Shown here piece by piece: positions 10,801-23,300 of a stretch of DNA of 64,000 bases. A program made the translations under genes and the position numbers. Numbering within the stretch: position 1 is the first letter of the stretch; every line of letters begins with the position of its first letter. The stretch is from positions 1 to 64,000 of the forward strand of contig JAANDG010000464.1 of assembly GCA_036852015.1 (NCBI GenBank). The letters are read 5' to 3'. The notes under the pieces are model-generated. The model was not told the DNA's origin. It saw only the letters and a list, made by a program, of their open reading frames with translations, and searched no databases. The stretch is from Pelodera strongyloides (lineage: Eukaryota; Nematoda; Chromadorea; Rhabditida; Rhabditidae).

Positions 10801-12353
10801 TATGTGCTAAAGATGGGACTACATCTTGGGTTGCTTTATTAGGTACAGCAAAAGGTAATCTACTTCTCAACCTGGTCAGATTCACGAATGGGAACTCATT
10901 TAGTATGATGGATATAATATATATTACTATTTTCAATAAGAATGCAATTTAATTGGTCTTTTTTTTTTCGTCTATAGACGTGATACACTCTCGCATGTGT
11001 AATAAAAATGTTGTATGTTTTTACTAACAAAAAGTGTATCGCAGAAGGTCAGTAAAAGAGCAGAAATTACAAGAGTACGCGTATACGATATGCAGAATAA
11101 TATGTACATCTAATTGAGAATGAATAAGAAAACAGACCTACCTAGAGAAATATTCCGCAATGTGGAATTCCGAACTCGTGTAATTTAAATTGAAGCGCGA
11201 CAGGTGAAAGTAGTCGACTGATTTCTGTTTTCGTGTTCGCTTTTACAATAAAGCGCTATCTGTCTCATACATAGTGTGCAGAATAAAACAGTATCTTATC
11301 TCAAAAGATGGAACTTCCATAGTTTTTGTGTATGTGCCGTGACAAGAGAGCCATATATGAGTCACGAGGAAAATTCAATAACTCTGTGGATAATTGTTTT
11401 GTGAAAGATTAAAAGGTTTCATTGAAAAGAGTTTTGCTGAGGGCCTACGCCAGGGCATGCAATACATGAGACATGTCACTGTTTTACCCGAAAATTCAAT
11501 ATTTTTTGTCGAATCAGGTGTTTTTCATGCGGTTTGCAGATTATTAGTAGATAGAACAAACATAACTAACAAACTTGGAAATGTATAAACAGGTTGGTTA
11601 AAGGTTAAACTTTACTCAATTAATACTACAAGGCTTTCTCCTGCTCTTATTATATTAGATTTCTTCTGCTCTTATTAAGATGCCCTTCATTTTAAGACAA
11701 AATTCCAGGTTTAAAATGAAAATATTTGAAAACTAATTTTATTTTCACTTTGGGAATGCTGTAAAAGTTGATAGGTTCAATCAGAGGGCTGTTCTTCTGA
11801 TGTGTTATCATGTATCGCTCGCCCGAATAAGCGGATATGGTCCCCTATAGGCGGTTGGCGTGCAAGCCGCGTGAGAGCGGCGTGAGAAGTGCATTTGGCA
11901 ACGTGGTGGCGTGCAACTGCTTTCCCATATCACGCCACAACATGAAGATTGGCGTACACCCAGCAATGTTACGGAACGGTGTGCATGCGGCGTGGAAAAA
12001 AGGGGAACGTTGGGTTCTGGCGTGCAGGTCGCCCGCCGTAACGTTGCCGCATGCGCGCCGTGAAGAAGTCAGTTAGCCGTTTGCACGCCGTACTCACGCC
12101 ACTTCACCCCGACCTTTTGGCGTGCAAGCGGCGTGATAACGTCGGGCAAGTTGCACGCCATTTCCATTTCGCGTGCATTTTTGCACGCCGCCCTGTTGCC
12201 AAAGGGAATTTGCACGCCGTAAGGAAGCAAAATTTGCCATACATTGAAACCCCAATACATTTCATATACATAACTTTCGACAAAGTAATATGTAAATATT
12301 TACTAATGCGTAAAATGTGTGCATCAATATGATGGAAGGTTGAAAAAGCAATA
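10801..12353. other. Intergenic region upstream of the DXO-like gene
   Basis: AT-rich intergenic DNA with no supported exon. The promoter of the DXO-like gene must begin here, but no specific motif stands out. The 11836-12232 part is GC-rich and described separately. Confidence 0.45.
11836..12232. repeat. GC-rich island built on GCGTGCAA/TTGCACGCC words, copy 1
   Basis: About 400 bp with dense, partly inverted copies of GGCGTGCAAG, TTGCACGCC and GCGGCGTGATAACG. The segment 12114-12220 aligns with 46508-46630 (shared words include CAAGCGGCGTGATAACG and CGCGTGCATTTTTGCACGCC), so this is an interspersed repeat rather than a gene. Open frames on both strands come from its base composition. Confidence 0.7.
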
Positions 12354-15300
12354 GTCACGCTCAATCACATTCTCTAATGTGCTACGAAACTGCTGCGGCA
12401 AGCTACACGGCGAGCGGGTTGTTGCCGCAGAGAAAAGTACACATGAGACAATGCACACTAACTAACACATACTCACGAAATAATTAAAAGTTGACGAAAA
12501 AATAAATATGGGTCACGCTCAATCACATTCTCTAATGTGCTACGAAACTGCTGCGGCAAGCTTCACGGCGAGCGCGTTGTTGCCGCAGAGAAAAGTACAC
12601 ATGAGACAATGCACACTAATTAACACATACTCACGAAATAATTAAAAGTTGACGAAAAACCAATATGAGTCACGCTCAATCACATTCTCTAATGTGCTAC
12701 GAAACTGCTGCGGCAAGCTACACGGCGAGCGCGTTGTTGCCGCAGAGAAAAGTACACATGAGACAATGCACACTAACTAACATACTCACGAAATAATTAA
12801 AAGTTGACGAAAAAATAAATATGGGTCACGCTCAATCACATTCTCTAATGTGCTACGAAACTGCTGCGGCAAGCTACACGGCAAGCGCGTTGTTGCCGCA
12901 GAGAAAAGTACACATGAGACAATGCACACTAACTAACACATACTCACGAAATAATTAAAAGTTGACGAAAAAATAAATATGAGTCACGCTCAATCACATT
13001 CTCTAATGTGCTACGAAACTGCTGCGGCAAGCTACACGGCGAGCGCGTTGTTGCCGCAGAGAAAAGTACACATGAGACAATTCACACTAATTAACACATA
13101 CTCACGAAATAATTAAAAGTTGACGAAACTGCGGCAAGCTACACGGCGAGCGCGTTGTTGCCGCAGAGAAAAGTACCACATGAGACAATGCACACTAACT
13201 AACATATACTCACGAAATAATTAAAAGTTGACGAAAAACCAATATGAGTCACGCTCAATCACATTCTCTAATGTGCTACGAAACTGCTGCGGCAAGCTAC
13301 ACGGCGAGCGCGTTGTTGCCGCAGAGAAAAGTACACATGAGACAATGCACACTAACTAACATACTCACGAAATAATTAAAAGTTGACGAAAAAATAAATA
13401 TGGGTCACGCTCAATCACATTCTCTAATGTGCTACGAAACTGCTGCGGCAAGCTACACGGCGAGCGCGTTGTTGCCGCAGAGAAAAGTACACATGAGACA
13501 ATGCACACTAATTAACACATACTCACGAAATAATTAAAAGTTGACGAAACTGCGGCAAGCTACACGGCGAGCGCATTGTTGCCGCAGAGAAAAGTACCAC
13601 ATGAGACAATGCACACTAACTAACATACTCACGAAATAATTAAAAGTTGACGAAAAACCAATATGAGTCACGCTCAATCACATTCTCTAATGTGCTACGA
13701 AACTGCTGCGGCAAGCTACACGGCGAGCGCGTTGTTGCCGCAGAGAAAAGTACATATGAGACAGTGCACACTAACTAACACATACTCACGAAATAATTAA
13801 AAGTTGACGAAACTGCGGCAAGCTACACGGCGAGCGCGTTGTTGCCGCAGAGAAAAGTACCACATGAGACAATGCACACTAACTAACATATACTCACGAA
13901 ATAATTAAAAGTTGACGAAAAACCAATATGAGTCACGCTCAATCACATTCTCTAATGTGCCACGAAACTGCTGCGGCAAGCTACACGGCGAGCGCGTTGT
14001 TGCCGCAGAGAAAAGTACCACATGAGACAATGCACACTAACTAACATATACTCACGAAATAATTAAAAGTTGACGAAAAACCAATATGAGTCACGCTCAA
14101 TCACATTCTCTAATGTGCTACGAAACTGCTGCGGCAAGCTACACGGCGAGCGCGTTGTTGCCGCAGAGAAAAGTACACATGAGACAATGCACACTAACTA
14201 ACACATACTCACGAAATAATTAAAAGTTGACGAAAAAATAAATATACTGCTGCGGCAAGCTACACGGCGAGCGCGTTGTTGCCGCAGAGAAAAGTACCAC
14301 ATGAGACAATGCACACTAACTAACATATACTCACGAAATAATTAAAAGTTGACGAAAAACCAATATGAGTCACGCTCAATCACATTCTCTAATGTGCTAC
14401 GAAACTGCTGCGGCAAGCTACACGGCGAGCGCGTTGTTGCCGCAGAGAAAAGTACACATGAGACAATGCACACTAACTAACACATACTCACGAAATAATT
14501 AAAAGTTGACGAAAAAATAAATATACTGCTGCGGCAAGCTACACGGCGAGCGCGTTGTTGCCGCAGAGAAAAGTACCACATGAGACAATGCACACTAACT
14601 AACATATACTCACGAAATAATTAAAAGTTGACGAAAAACCAATATGAGTCACGCTCAATCACATTCTCTAATGTGCTACGAAACTGCTGCGGCAAGCTAC
14701 ACGGCGAGCGCGTTGTTGCCGCAGAGAAAAGTACACATGAGACAATGCACACTAACTAACACATACTCACGAAATAATTAAAAGTTGACGAAAAAATAAA
14801 TATACTGCTGCGGCAAGCTACACGGCGAGCGCGTTGTTGCCGCAGAGAAAAGTACACATGAGACAATGCACACTAACTAACATATACTCACGAAATAATT
14901 AAAAGTTGACGAAAAACCAATATGAGTCACGCTCAATCACATTCTCTAATGTGCTACGAAACTGCTGCGGCAAGCTACACGGCGAGCGCGTTGTTGCCGC
15001 AGAGAAAAGTACACATGAGACAATGCACACTAACTAACACATACTCACGAAATAATTAAAAGTTGACGAAAAAATAAATATACTGCTGCGGCAAGCTACA
15101 CGGCGAGCGCGTTGTTGCCGCAGAGAAAAGTACACATGAGACAATGCACACTAACTAACACATACTCACGAAATAATTAAAAGTTGACGAAAAAATAAAT
15201 ATACTGCTGCGGCAAGCTACACGGCGAGCGCGTTGTTGCCGCAGAGAAAAGTACACATGAGACAATGCACACTAACTAACATATACTCACGAAATAATTA

Positions 15301-15480
15301 AAAGGTGATGAAAAAATAAATATGAGTCACGCTCAATCACATTCTCTAATGTGCTACGAAACTGCTGCGGCAAGCTACACGGCGAGCGCGTTGTTGCCGC
15401 AGAGAAAAGCACCACATGAGAGAAGGTACACTAACTAACACATAAGACAATGAACTATACAATAAATATACCAGAGTTGC
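12354..15480. repeat. Satellite array, about 22 monomers
   Basis: Tandem array with a full monomer of about 157 bp that starts GTCACGCTCAATCACATTC. Every monomer has CTGCGGCAA and TTGCCGCAG, a perfect 9-bp inverted repeat about 20 bases apart, and full monomers also carry CACAT...ATGTG. Core copies begin near 12397, 12555, 12712, 12868, 13025, 13134, 13291, 13447, 13553, 13708, 13817, 13974, 14130, 14253, 14409, 14532, 14688, 14811, 14966, 15089, 15211 and 15368. Shortened monomers (about 107 and 123 bp, lacking the GTCACGCTC start) alternate with full ones from about 14130 to 15090, making a higher-order unit of about 279 bp. Copies are nearly identical, so the array is young or homogenised. 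Confidence 0.95.
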
Positions 15481-15499
15481 AATATAATCGACCCAGCAT

Positions 15500-17215
15500 T
15501 CAGCACCTCAGTTGTTCCTTTCCCTGCGGTTCGTATTTGTGTCCAAGTTCGGGGCACGGATGGTGGTAAAGAGTGAGCTGTAAATTTGTACTTTCAGAGA
15601 AACATCCATGAATATGTAAATAAACTATATATTGATTTTCATTGATTTCTCTATGATGAAGTTAATGAAGTACTTGTACCCTGTATCGGTCCGGTCAGCA
15701 ACTCACTACTTCTATTAACAATTAATATTAAACTTTAAAAGAATAAGAGCAGATGACCAACCAATAGAATGGGTTACATAATCAGCTCGACAGCTCGTTG
15801 AGAACGTCCCTTCAAATTGTTGACCACAGAATGAGAAGAACCTAAAAACAATCTAGCTTCAAGTTTGTTGTTTAAATAGATATAACAAGAAAATTGTGAG
15901 AATTGAGAATACATGCATTAAGTTAAACCACCACAACACAGCAACACCTTTTTATAATGTGTCAATAAATTATTTTTAATAATTAAATTATAATGTTTAA
16001 CTACAACAACACAGCAACCGTTAAAGCTCTTTTTCACAATTGGCAGCTGGCCGTCGCGGGAGAGCACCTCACAACCAATATTCAAGACAAAGTACAATTA
16101 GTACAATCATAAAAACAAAAAAACTAACGAATGATCTGCGCCGTGTGGTGATGCACCGAGTGATCGTACAGTCCATCTCCATGGTCGCACATAAACTCGC
16201 ACGAGAGCCACTTGCACATCCAGAACTAAATAATAGTTCACTGATTACATGCTGACATACCAATAATCCAAATACTGCCATGACACTGATGTCCGAACTA
16301 CAGTACGTATTTCAAAAAAATCTCACCAAGATAGTAAAAACAAGTACTCTGTACTTGCAGTACTGTAATATTTTATACAGTTGTTTTGTTATACGTATAT
16401 GTATATAGTACAAACAAGTTTATACAGTGTTGATAAATTTTAAACTTTCCACCTTTGTTGGCGCTGGTGTGTGCTGAAAAAATGTGCAAAATGTTCAAAT
16501 GGCAACTCCAAAAATAGGGCATACCTTGCACTGGATGGGGTTGAGCGGCGCGGCCGACGCCGCGGCCACCTGTTCTTGCTTGGCGCGCTCGGTGGCAATG
16601 TAGTCAGCGCGCACCTCGTACTGCTTCTTCTGATCATATGTTCATTTCGATGAACATATCCCCTGTCAGCTTTTTCCACTGAAAACTTTGGAAATTGGAA
16701 TACGAAAAAAAATCTTGGCTGTGAGTTGCACAACGAAATAGGCTTTTATATACACGTGATGTAGCATCCTACCGACTCCGAACTCCGAGTAAATGTGTAA
16801 AGTACGGTAATGGTACTTCTACCAAAAAGTTATTTTCTAACGCCAATGATTAACCTTAGAAATGTAGCTAACCTCAACTCCGACTATCTTCGACACCTCA
16901 AAATAAGGATTTTAGCCTAGCCGCCTGGCACAATGTTTAGGTCAAATATTATATTAACTACTCAAGTAACTCAAATCAAATGGACTTTATCGCTCAACAA
17001 GCAGGCGAACAAATTCTCTGCGATTTTAGTTAGGCGCTTTCATACACAAAGATAAGCGAAATAAGCCCAAAAGCCATATGCTAATTCCAACCCCTGCCTG
17101 GTTGTGGTGTGTCACAGCCGGCCGTCGACACGGTTCCATCAGTGTGTCTCCCTCCTCCAGCTCCACATCGAGATCAATCGGTGCACCTCGTTTTTCGCCA
17201 CCGACGGGGACGTCT
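15500..17215 (-). CDS. Hypothetical gene, partial exon set
   Basis: I do not recognise this gene. Two exons are well supported: 17092-17215 (acceptor TTTTCAAG, acidic stretch LDVELEEGDTLMEP) and 16525-16629 (start KKQYEVRADYIATERAKQEQ, then an Ala-rich piece ending NPIQCK), joined in phase 0. The second is GC-rich at third codon positions, unlike its AT-rich surroundings. A likely last exon is 15500-15577, coding for a segment that includes HHPCPELGHKYEPQGKEQLR and a TGA. A possible 30-base exon at 16038-16067 (VLSRDGQLPI) keeps phase but has a poor acceptor. The 5' exons were not found; 17216-18250 is mostly repeat. The 3' end lies 20 bases from the satellite. The set could also be two gene fragments. 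Confidence 0.45.
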
Positions 17216-17251
17216 CTTGAAAAGAAACAATGGTTATTTCTATGTGTAGTG

Positions 17252-17320
17252 TAATGGTTAGAACTACAGACTAGCAAATCAGCGGCGCGGGTTCAATTCA
17301 TGTCTGTCCCATCAAAGATA
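17252..17320 (+). repeat. tRNA-like fragment
   Basis: Has an A-box-like TAGTGTAATGGTTAGAA and a B-box-like GGGTTCAATTC about 35 bases on, but the arms do not fold into a full cloverleaf. Best read as a tRNA-derived repeat or relic. Confidence 0.4.
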
Positions 17321-17869
17321 GGCAGATGTGAGCCCAATATACACATCTTGAAATTATTAACAATGTGGACATTTATAGGTTCGCATTCCGCAACAATTGT
17401 CCGGTCAAATGATAACAAAACAAGTAAAATAAACTATCATAATGCTAAATACAAAAAATATGGATGTGCTGAAGAAACAAGAACGTGAGAGTGTCATTCA
17501 TGAAGGTGCCAATGCCAATAAGTTTACAATATTTTAGTTAAAGTAATGAGGAAAATGATAAACATACCTTACTGAGGCAAACGAGGACAGACGAGAGGGA
17601 AGAGGAAGAAAATTTTCAGCATACTTGCAAACCCCATTACACATTTCGAAGAGAAAATGGGAGTGCATGAACCTTGTCAAGTCATATTCATATTGAAACA
17701 AAGTTCTTTTGCTAATTAATTAATGCACATCTTAGAATACTATGAGAAAACGAACAGGTGCCAAAACATTCCGCATTCGCCATTACATTCGCAGAACTGG
17801 TAAGAGACCAAAGTAGAAAAAGGCTATCATTAAGCGGATCGATAACATGCCGAGTGAGTAAAGAGGGGG

Positions 17870-18150
17870 AGGCTTTCTTGGGGTGAACTGCTACGTTCTG
17901 GGGCGCATAGTGCGGCGCATACTTTCCCGCACGTTTTGGGCGTGCGTGCATACTTTCCCGCATGGTGTGGCGTGCGCGCAGACTTTCCCGCAGAGCTGCA
18001 GACTTTCCCGCATACTTTGCCATCATGCGGAAACTCGCTGAAATTACACATTGCGACACTTTTGTTCGCCCAACCATGCGGCAGACTTTCCCGCAGACAT
18101 AACCGCGAGGCGCAGACTTTCCCGCAGACATCCCGCATGGTTTCCTGCAG
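17870..18150. repeat. Array of GCAGACTTTCCCGCA words
   Basis: Six direct copies of GCA(T/G)ACTTTCCCGCA spaced irregularly over 280 bp. Both strands stay open across part of it, which gives long false frames (repeating AGK-SAR on the minus strand). The same word forms both arms of the hairpin at 18461-18543. Confidence 0.85.
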
Positions 18151-18256
18151 ACAAACCCGCCACGCAAAAAAGTTGCCTCCCAAAAACGCTTAGGACATAG
18201 TCCAAATGACTGCCAGCGGAGAGACGTCCCCGCCTTTCCGTCCTTTTGCCACATGT

Positions 18257-18327
18257 GCGGTTATGGCTGAGTGGTTGAAGGCGCTGACTACAGATGAGTG
18301 GTCAGGGTTCAATTCCACCCATGTGCG
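18257..18327 (+). repeat. tRNA-like fragment
   Basis: A-box-like TGGCTGAGTGGTTGAAGG and B-box-like GGGTTCAATTCC in the right order and spacing for a tRNA, but the acceptor strands pair poorly and no clear anticodon stem is seen. Probably tRNA-derived repeat; a diverged tRNA pseudogene is equally possible. Confidence 0.45.
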
Positions 18328-18460
18328 TTATGTCTTATGAGGCTTTATTCATAGAATATATGTTATGTGAAGTGTTCTACATGACACATATGTAATATAC
18401 TAAATTACACAATAAACAAGCATTAAATTATTTTTCGAATTTTTCCCCCTGCAGACATAT

Positions 18461-18543
18461 CCGCACGGTGCACCGCAGACTTTCCCGCAAGTGCGGTCCT
18501 GCAAACCCGCACCGTGCGGGAAAGTCTGCGGTGCACCGTGCGG
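18461..18543. repeat. Perfect 29-bp inverted repeat (hairpin)
   Basis: Left arm 18461-18489 and right arm 18515-18543 are exact complements; both contain GCAGACTTTCCCGCA or its complement. The 25-base loop has its own GTGCGG/CCGCAC pair, extending the stem. Perfect pairing implies recent origin, or maintenance. Confidence 0.92.
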
Positions 18544-18613
18544 GTCAGGTTCAGAGTGGTCCACAGTATTCAATTCAAACACCACATCTGCTAATTGCCG
18601 GAGGCTTCTTTAT

Positions 18614-18688
18614 GAGCGAGAGAGAGTGGGAGAGGGGGAGAGAGAGAGGGGGAGAGAGAGAAGGTGACAGAGAGTGATAGAGAGAGTT
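18614..18688. repeat. GA-rich simple repeat
   Basis: Purine run of GAGAGAG and GGGGAG words on the plus strand. Confidence 0.9.
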
Positions 18689-19414
18689 TGCAGTTTTATA
18701 TTGAAAAGAAAGTAGTTTGACAAAATATTGTTAAAAAAACTTTAATATAGCTCAATTTTCTCCGCTTGCCTTGAGTTGCATTTCTGTCCCCTTCCTCTCC
18801 ATAAGATTGACACTCGATGCCTTCACACTGCAGTTTTTAGGCTACTCTATACAAATTATGATGCCAAAAACATAACTCAAACTCCGTCAAGATACCCAAT
18901 AATCACTTATACTCAAGACATTACACCACGTAGCAATGCTGAAACCATGCATGTAGTGAAAAAAGAGTTGTGCTGTGGAGTGCACATGTTAAATATTTTG
19001 CCCAAATTCGTTGTTCGTCCATTAGCGTAGTGTTCGGCGCTTTGGGAAGCAGCCGTGCGTTGAGCTCTGATCTGGTCTTGTGGCTCAAAACCATTGCGAA
19101 CGCGCGCTAATTTTTTTTGCTGCTTTTCGTTTGTTTCACAGCGAAGTTCTTTCATTTCCATCCATTCATTACCTTAATTAAATTTTCCATTATATATGTA
19201 ATTCTATTCTTTTGGAAATTTGTCATCTACGTTTGTGACGCTTGGTTTCGTTTTTAAATTTATTTTAAGTTTGTGACTGAATGTTATTTCTCTCAGGATA
19301 TTGTGAGTAAGTATCCTTCTTTATTCGTTTCGTCTATGTACTTCGTTATTCGTTTCGTCTATGTACTATCATTCAGACGCTATCATCACTCAACTTAAAC
19401 CACTTGCTTTTCAG

Positions 19415-20315
19415 TAGTCTGGATTCCCTTGATGTGTGAATTTGCGGACGTTTTCGTTGGGAAAGAATGCGATCATCGATAGTTCTGACGACGCACTCCA
19501 ATCAAAGAGCGCATGACAATAATAATCAACGCGATTGTAATAACTACAATACGATGAAGGGTGCACGGAAGACTTCTGCGGTTGTTCGGCCAGTGACGAG
19601 GGGAAATTCAACCCTGGATGTAAAGTCTACCGCTCCAGTAGCTCGATCGTTTTCTATTTCGGGATCAATGTAAGCTTTGGTTCCCTTATAATTCCTTTCC
19701 ATTGAATTGACGTAATATAACGTTTAGTACGTACGTACGCATTTTTTGTGTTAGAAATTAAAGTAACGAAGGGCACCCAAAACTAAAGAATGAACAACTG
19801 TGCTGAAATCTGAAATTCTCAACATAATTTGCTGGAAAAAATAAGTAGTAATCCAATATCCAACCCCAGGGAAAATATTTATTATTGCTGCTCATTTCAG
19901 AGCTCGAAAATTTTCCATGCCAATTTATCATCAAACAAATATAGAGGAAACGGAGGCCTTTGAAGAGCATGATGCCTGGATTGAGGTTTTCAAAAGGTAT
20001 TTATTGCTTTTTTTCTTTACTTCTTTGGTATTTTTCAATATAATAATAACACATTTATTTTATCCGAAATTCGACAGGCAATGTAAATCTGAAGATTATT
20101 GGATAACGCACATCTTACGCAAGCTTTAACTAATAAATTAAGTTTATTCTTAAATTAAATTAATTCGTTAATCTTGATCTCATAATACTATTTTACATTC
20201 CCCCTTTGTTCGTGTTTTGTTTCTTTCTGTTCGTCTCTTGGGTAGAAAAACAAAAACCTACCTTTTCTTCTTCCTGCTCTTCCGAGCACTTTATTTGTTT
20301 TTTATGTGAATAAAG

Positions 20316-20366
<51 letters not shown>

Positions 20367-23300
20367 CTTAGACTCGACCCGGTCTCGCTGGGTCGTTGCA
20401 CGTTTGTTTGTCGACACTTTCGGAGGATAATTTGTGAGGAATTATTGAAGCAACAAGCTGCAGTCAGAGCCCCTAAGGAAAGACTACGAATCACAAGGGG
20501 AAAACACGTAAGTGATTTGTGGTGTGGTATAATCTGTTTGGGGGGGGGGGGGTGAGTGAACTTTTCGTTCGGGTTCGTTCATCTTTATCGTATATTTTAT
20601 ATTTGGATTTGGATGTGCTCTTTTAAGCACTTTGTAATACTCATTATTAGTAGCCGATTAGACTAGATAATGACCAGTATCTGTCAAGATAAGCTGAGTA
20701 CATTTCGTTTTCTGGTTTTCTAGTTATTTTACTATATGTATCTATCTTTTAATTTTTTTCTCCGTGAGTCTTGAGAATAATTTACAAATGTACTTATCCT
20801 ACCATCGTTTACGGTCTATTCTTTCAGAAGGAAAACGTGGAAGCTCTCGTTAAAGGAGTGAAGAAAGTTTCTATTACGATTCCAAATGCAAGTGAGCAAC
20901 CAGTCCGTCGGAAAATGGGTCAGGTATGTATTTTTCCCGTGTATAATTCTTGCCATTTACATGTAACGTTCAAAAGTTCAAATGTCTTTATATTCTGACT
21001 GGATTTGGATTTACCATGACCACGAGGAGTGCTTTTTGCGTCTAACTTCGATTGCCTGTATTTGGGGCTAGGCGCAGCCTAGCCCTTTTTGGTTCTTCTC
21101 CGGGGGTTTCCCGGACCTGGGAGCACTCATTAATTAATAGCACAAAAAGTACTAGACCAAATGGGCTCTAATTTGGCAAATCTACTCTTCTAATGTTCCT
21201 CTACAACCCTGCAAAAACTCAGCCAGAAAAAATCATTTTGAAGGGAACTTATCAAAAAAACGACTGACGTATTATGTGGATTTTTTTTTTTCTGTCCTTC
21301 CTTCCTCAATTTTCGTGGGCATCAAAGGCACACTTTTGAACTGGTCTTCATTATAGTATATCAGGGGGCGGGATTCTAGCAAAGCCATTAGAATTTTAAA
21401 ATATTGATTTCTAATTATCGATTTATTGATTTTTATGCTAATTTTGGTAATTTTTGGTACATTTTCGGCCCTAGCGCGTTTCTGAATGAAAATTTTGCGC
21501 CCGAACTTCTGCATTAGATAACTGAAGTGTTGCTGAGAATATTTCTCTGTCACAACATCTTTCCCCGATATCGATTTCTTAGACTTTTGGGGCCTCGAAC
21601 ATTGCACCTTCGCAGTTTTGTGCGCACAGCCGAAGCCCCGCCCCTTTTGCCTCATACCAGATGGGTTCATACCTCATAGTTTACGCGGACAGTGCGCAGT
21701 ACATTATAAAATAAAGCATTTTCCATGGAAAACAACTTCTATATAATATAAATTCTTTTATATTTGGTTATTTTTTCACATGTTCAAGCTGGTAGCCTGG
21801 CATCCCCCTTTTTCTTTTGACAAATGCATGTGCTTTTGCTGAAGTGTAGGTGAATAGGGAAATATTGAATGCGGAAAAGATTAAAATAAAAAAAAAATGA
21901 AGATTGTCTGAACAATATTATATCAATATCGAGTGTTTTATTCAGCACTCATTGGAATTTGGGTTGTCAGGACGCTAGTAAAAGTTAATTAATGAGAAGT
22001 TGGAAATTCCAAGGCTTTAAAGCGAAATGCCAGCTCCTTTGGAAAATTTGCATATGATAAGCAAATCCTATGTATCCTATGCTAATTTTGCGCGATAGCC
22101 GTGGACGATCGCGCAAAATTAGCATAGGATACATAGGATTTGCTTATCGTATGCAAATTTTCCAAAGGAGCTGGCATTTCGCTTTAAAGTTGCAAAATAG
22201 TATTGTTTTTTTTTATTATATCCCGGTCGCCTAACTCCTCCAGAGGCCTGAGGTGACCTTTACTTACAAAAACAACATGCCTTGTAGTACATTGGCAAAG
22301 CGTTTGGCTACATAGCGAGAGGTCGTGCGTTCGGTTTCGGCCAAAGCCGAACGTTTTGCGTTCAACATTTAGCTTTTTTGATTGGCACACTATCAGTGCC
22401 GTTTACATAATCATTGATCTTTTGTGAATTATAAAAGGAGATAGAGCCCACTACTGTGTCTCACATAGTACTGAAGTTTCTCATTCAGAAATTTCTCAAA
22501 TAATACTTCATGAATAAAGCTACATAATCCAATGTTTAACCTTCAGTCACTCTGTCCCTAATTAACTATATAATTCCTGTTAGCTTTCACGACCCAGTAG
22601 CTGAATGGCGCAACTGGTAGAGCAGAAGGATTGTTAGTTATGGAATGATAGTTCGTTCGGGCTCTATTGTATATTGTATTGTAGAATTACCGTCTCATGG
22701 AAATCTAGGCGTCCCAAAGGAGCCAACCGTCCCACTCATGGGACAACAACGTCCCATTAAATGGAACAACTGTCCCAAGGGAATCTAGCCGTCCCATGGA
22801 CCTCCCAACCGTCCCATAGACTTCCAAACCGTCCCATGAAAATCTGACCGTCCCATGAAATCTGACCGTCCCATGGCCCTTTCAAAGTCCCAGAGCCCTC
22901 TCAACCTCAACCGACTCAATACTTTATTCTTTTTTTCCATTGCCAAAAAAGTTGATATGTAGTAATGTTTGAGTGAGATAACATCCATTCTGGCACCATG
23001 GGACGGTCAGATTTCCATGGGACGGTTGTCCCACTCATGGGAGACGCCTAATTTCCATGGGACGGTAATTGTACAGTAAATAGAACACAAGTTCGCGCAT
23101 CGACGAGCTTTTTGCAACAATGGATACTCGAGGCTCACGAAAAATGCAACTCCTAATTCCTAATCCATAAAAAAATTGAGCGCCATAGGGTAAAACAGTT
23201 TAGTGAAGTCATCAATTTATGACAAATTTGGGTTGTTTCACGCAAAATAGTCCATGTTATGCAGGTATAGGGGTATAGTATAGGTTAGTAGTTTTTGAAG

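Larger units (their letters stand above)
18151..19414. other. Intergenic, repeats only
   Basis: Between the fragmentary minus-strand gene and the long plus-strand gene. It holds a tRNA-like fragment, the 29-bp hairpin, a GA-rich simple repeat and a second tRNA-like stretch near 19030-19110. A near-exact 24-bp tandem duplication (TTCGTCTATGTAC phrase) is at about 19327-19370. No exon seen before the acceptor at 19413-19414. Confidence 0.5.

Noticed and set aside
12354..15480. CRISPR-like array
   Set aside because: Units are contiguous with no unique spacers, and the genome is eukaryotic; it is a satellite.
17712..18254. 180-codon minus-strand frame with AGK/SAR repeats
   Set aside because: It is produced by the GCAGACTTTCCCGCA word array; other frames are open too and no splice sites fit.
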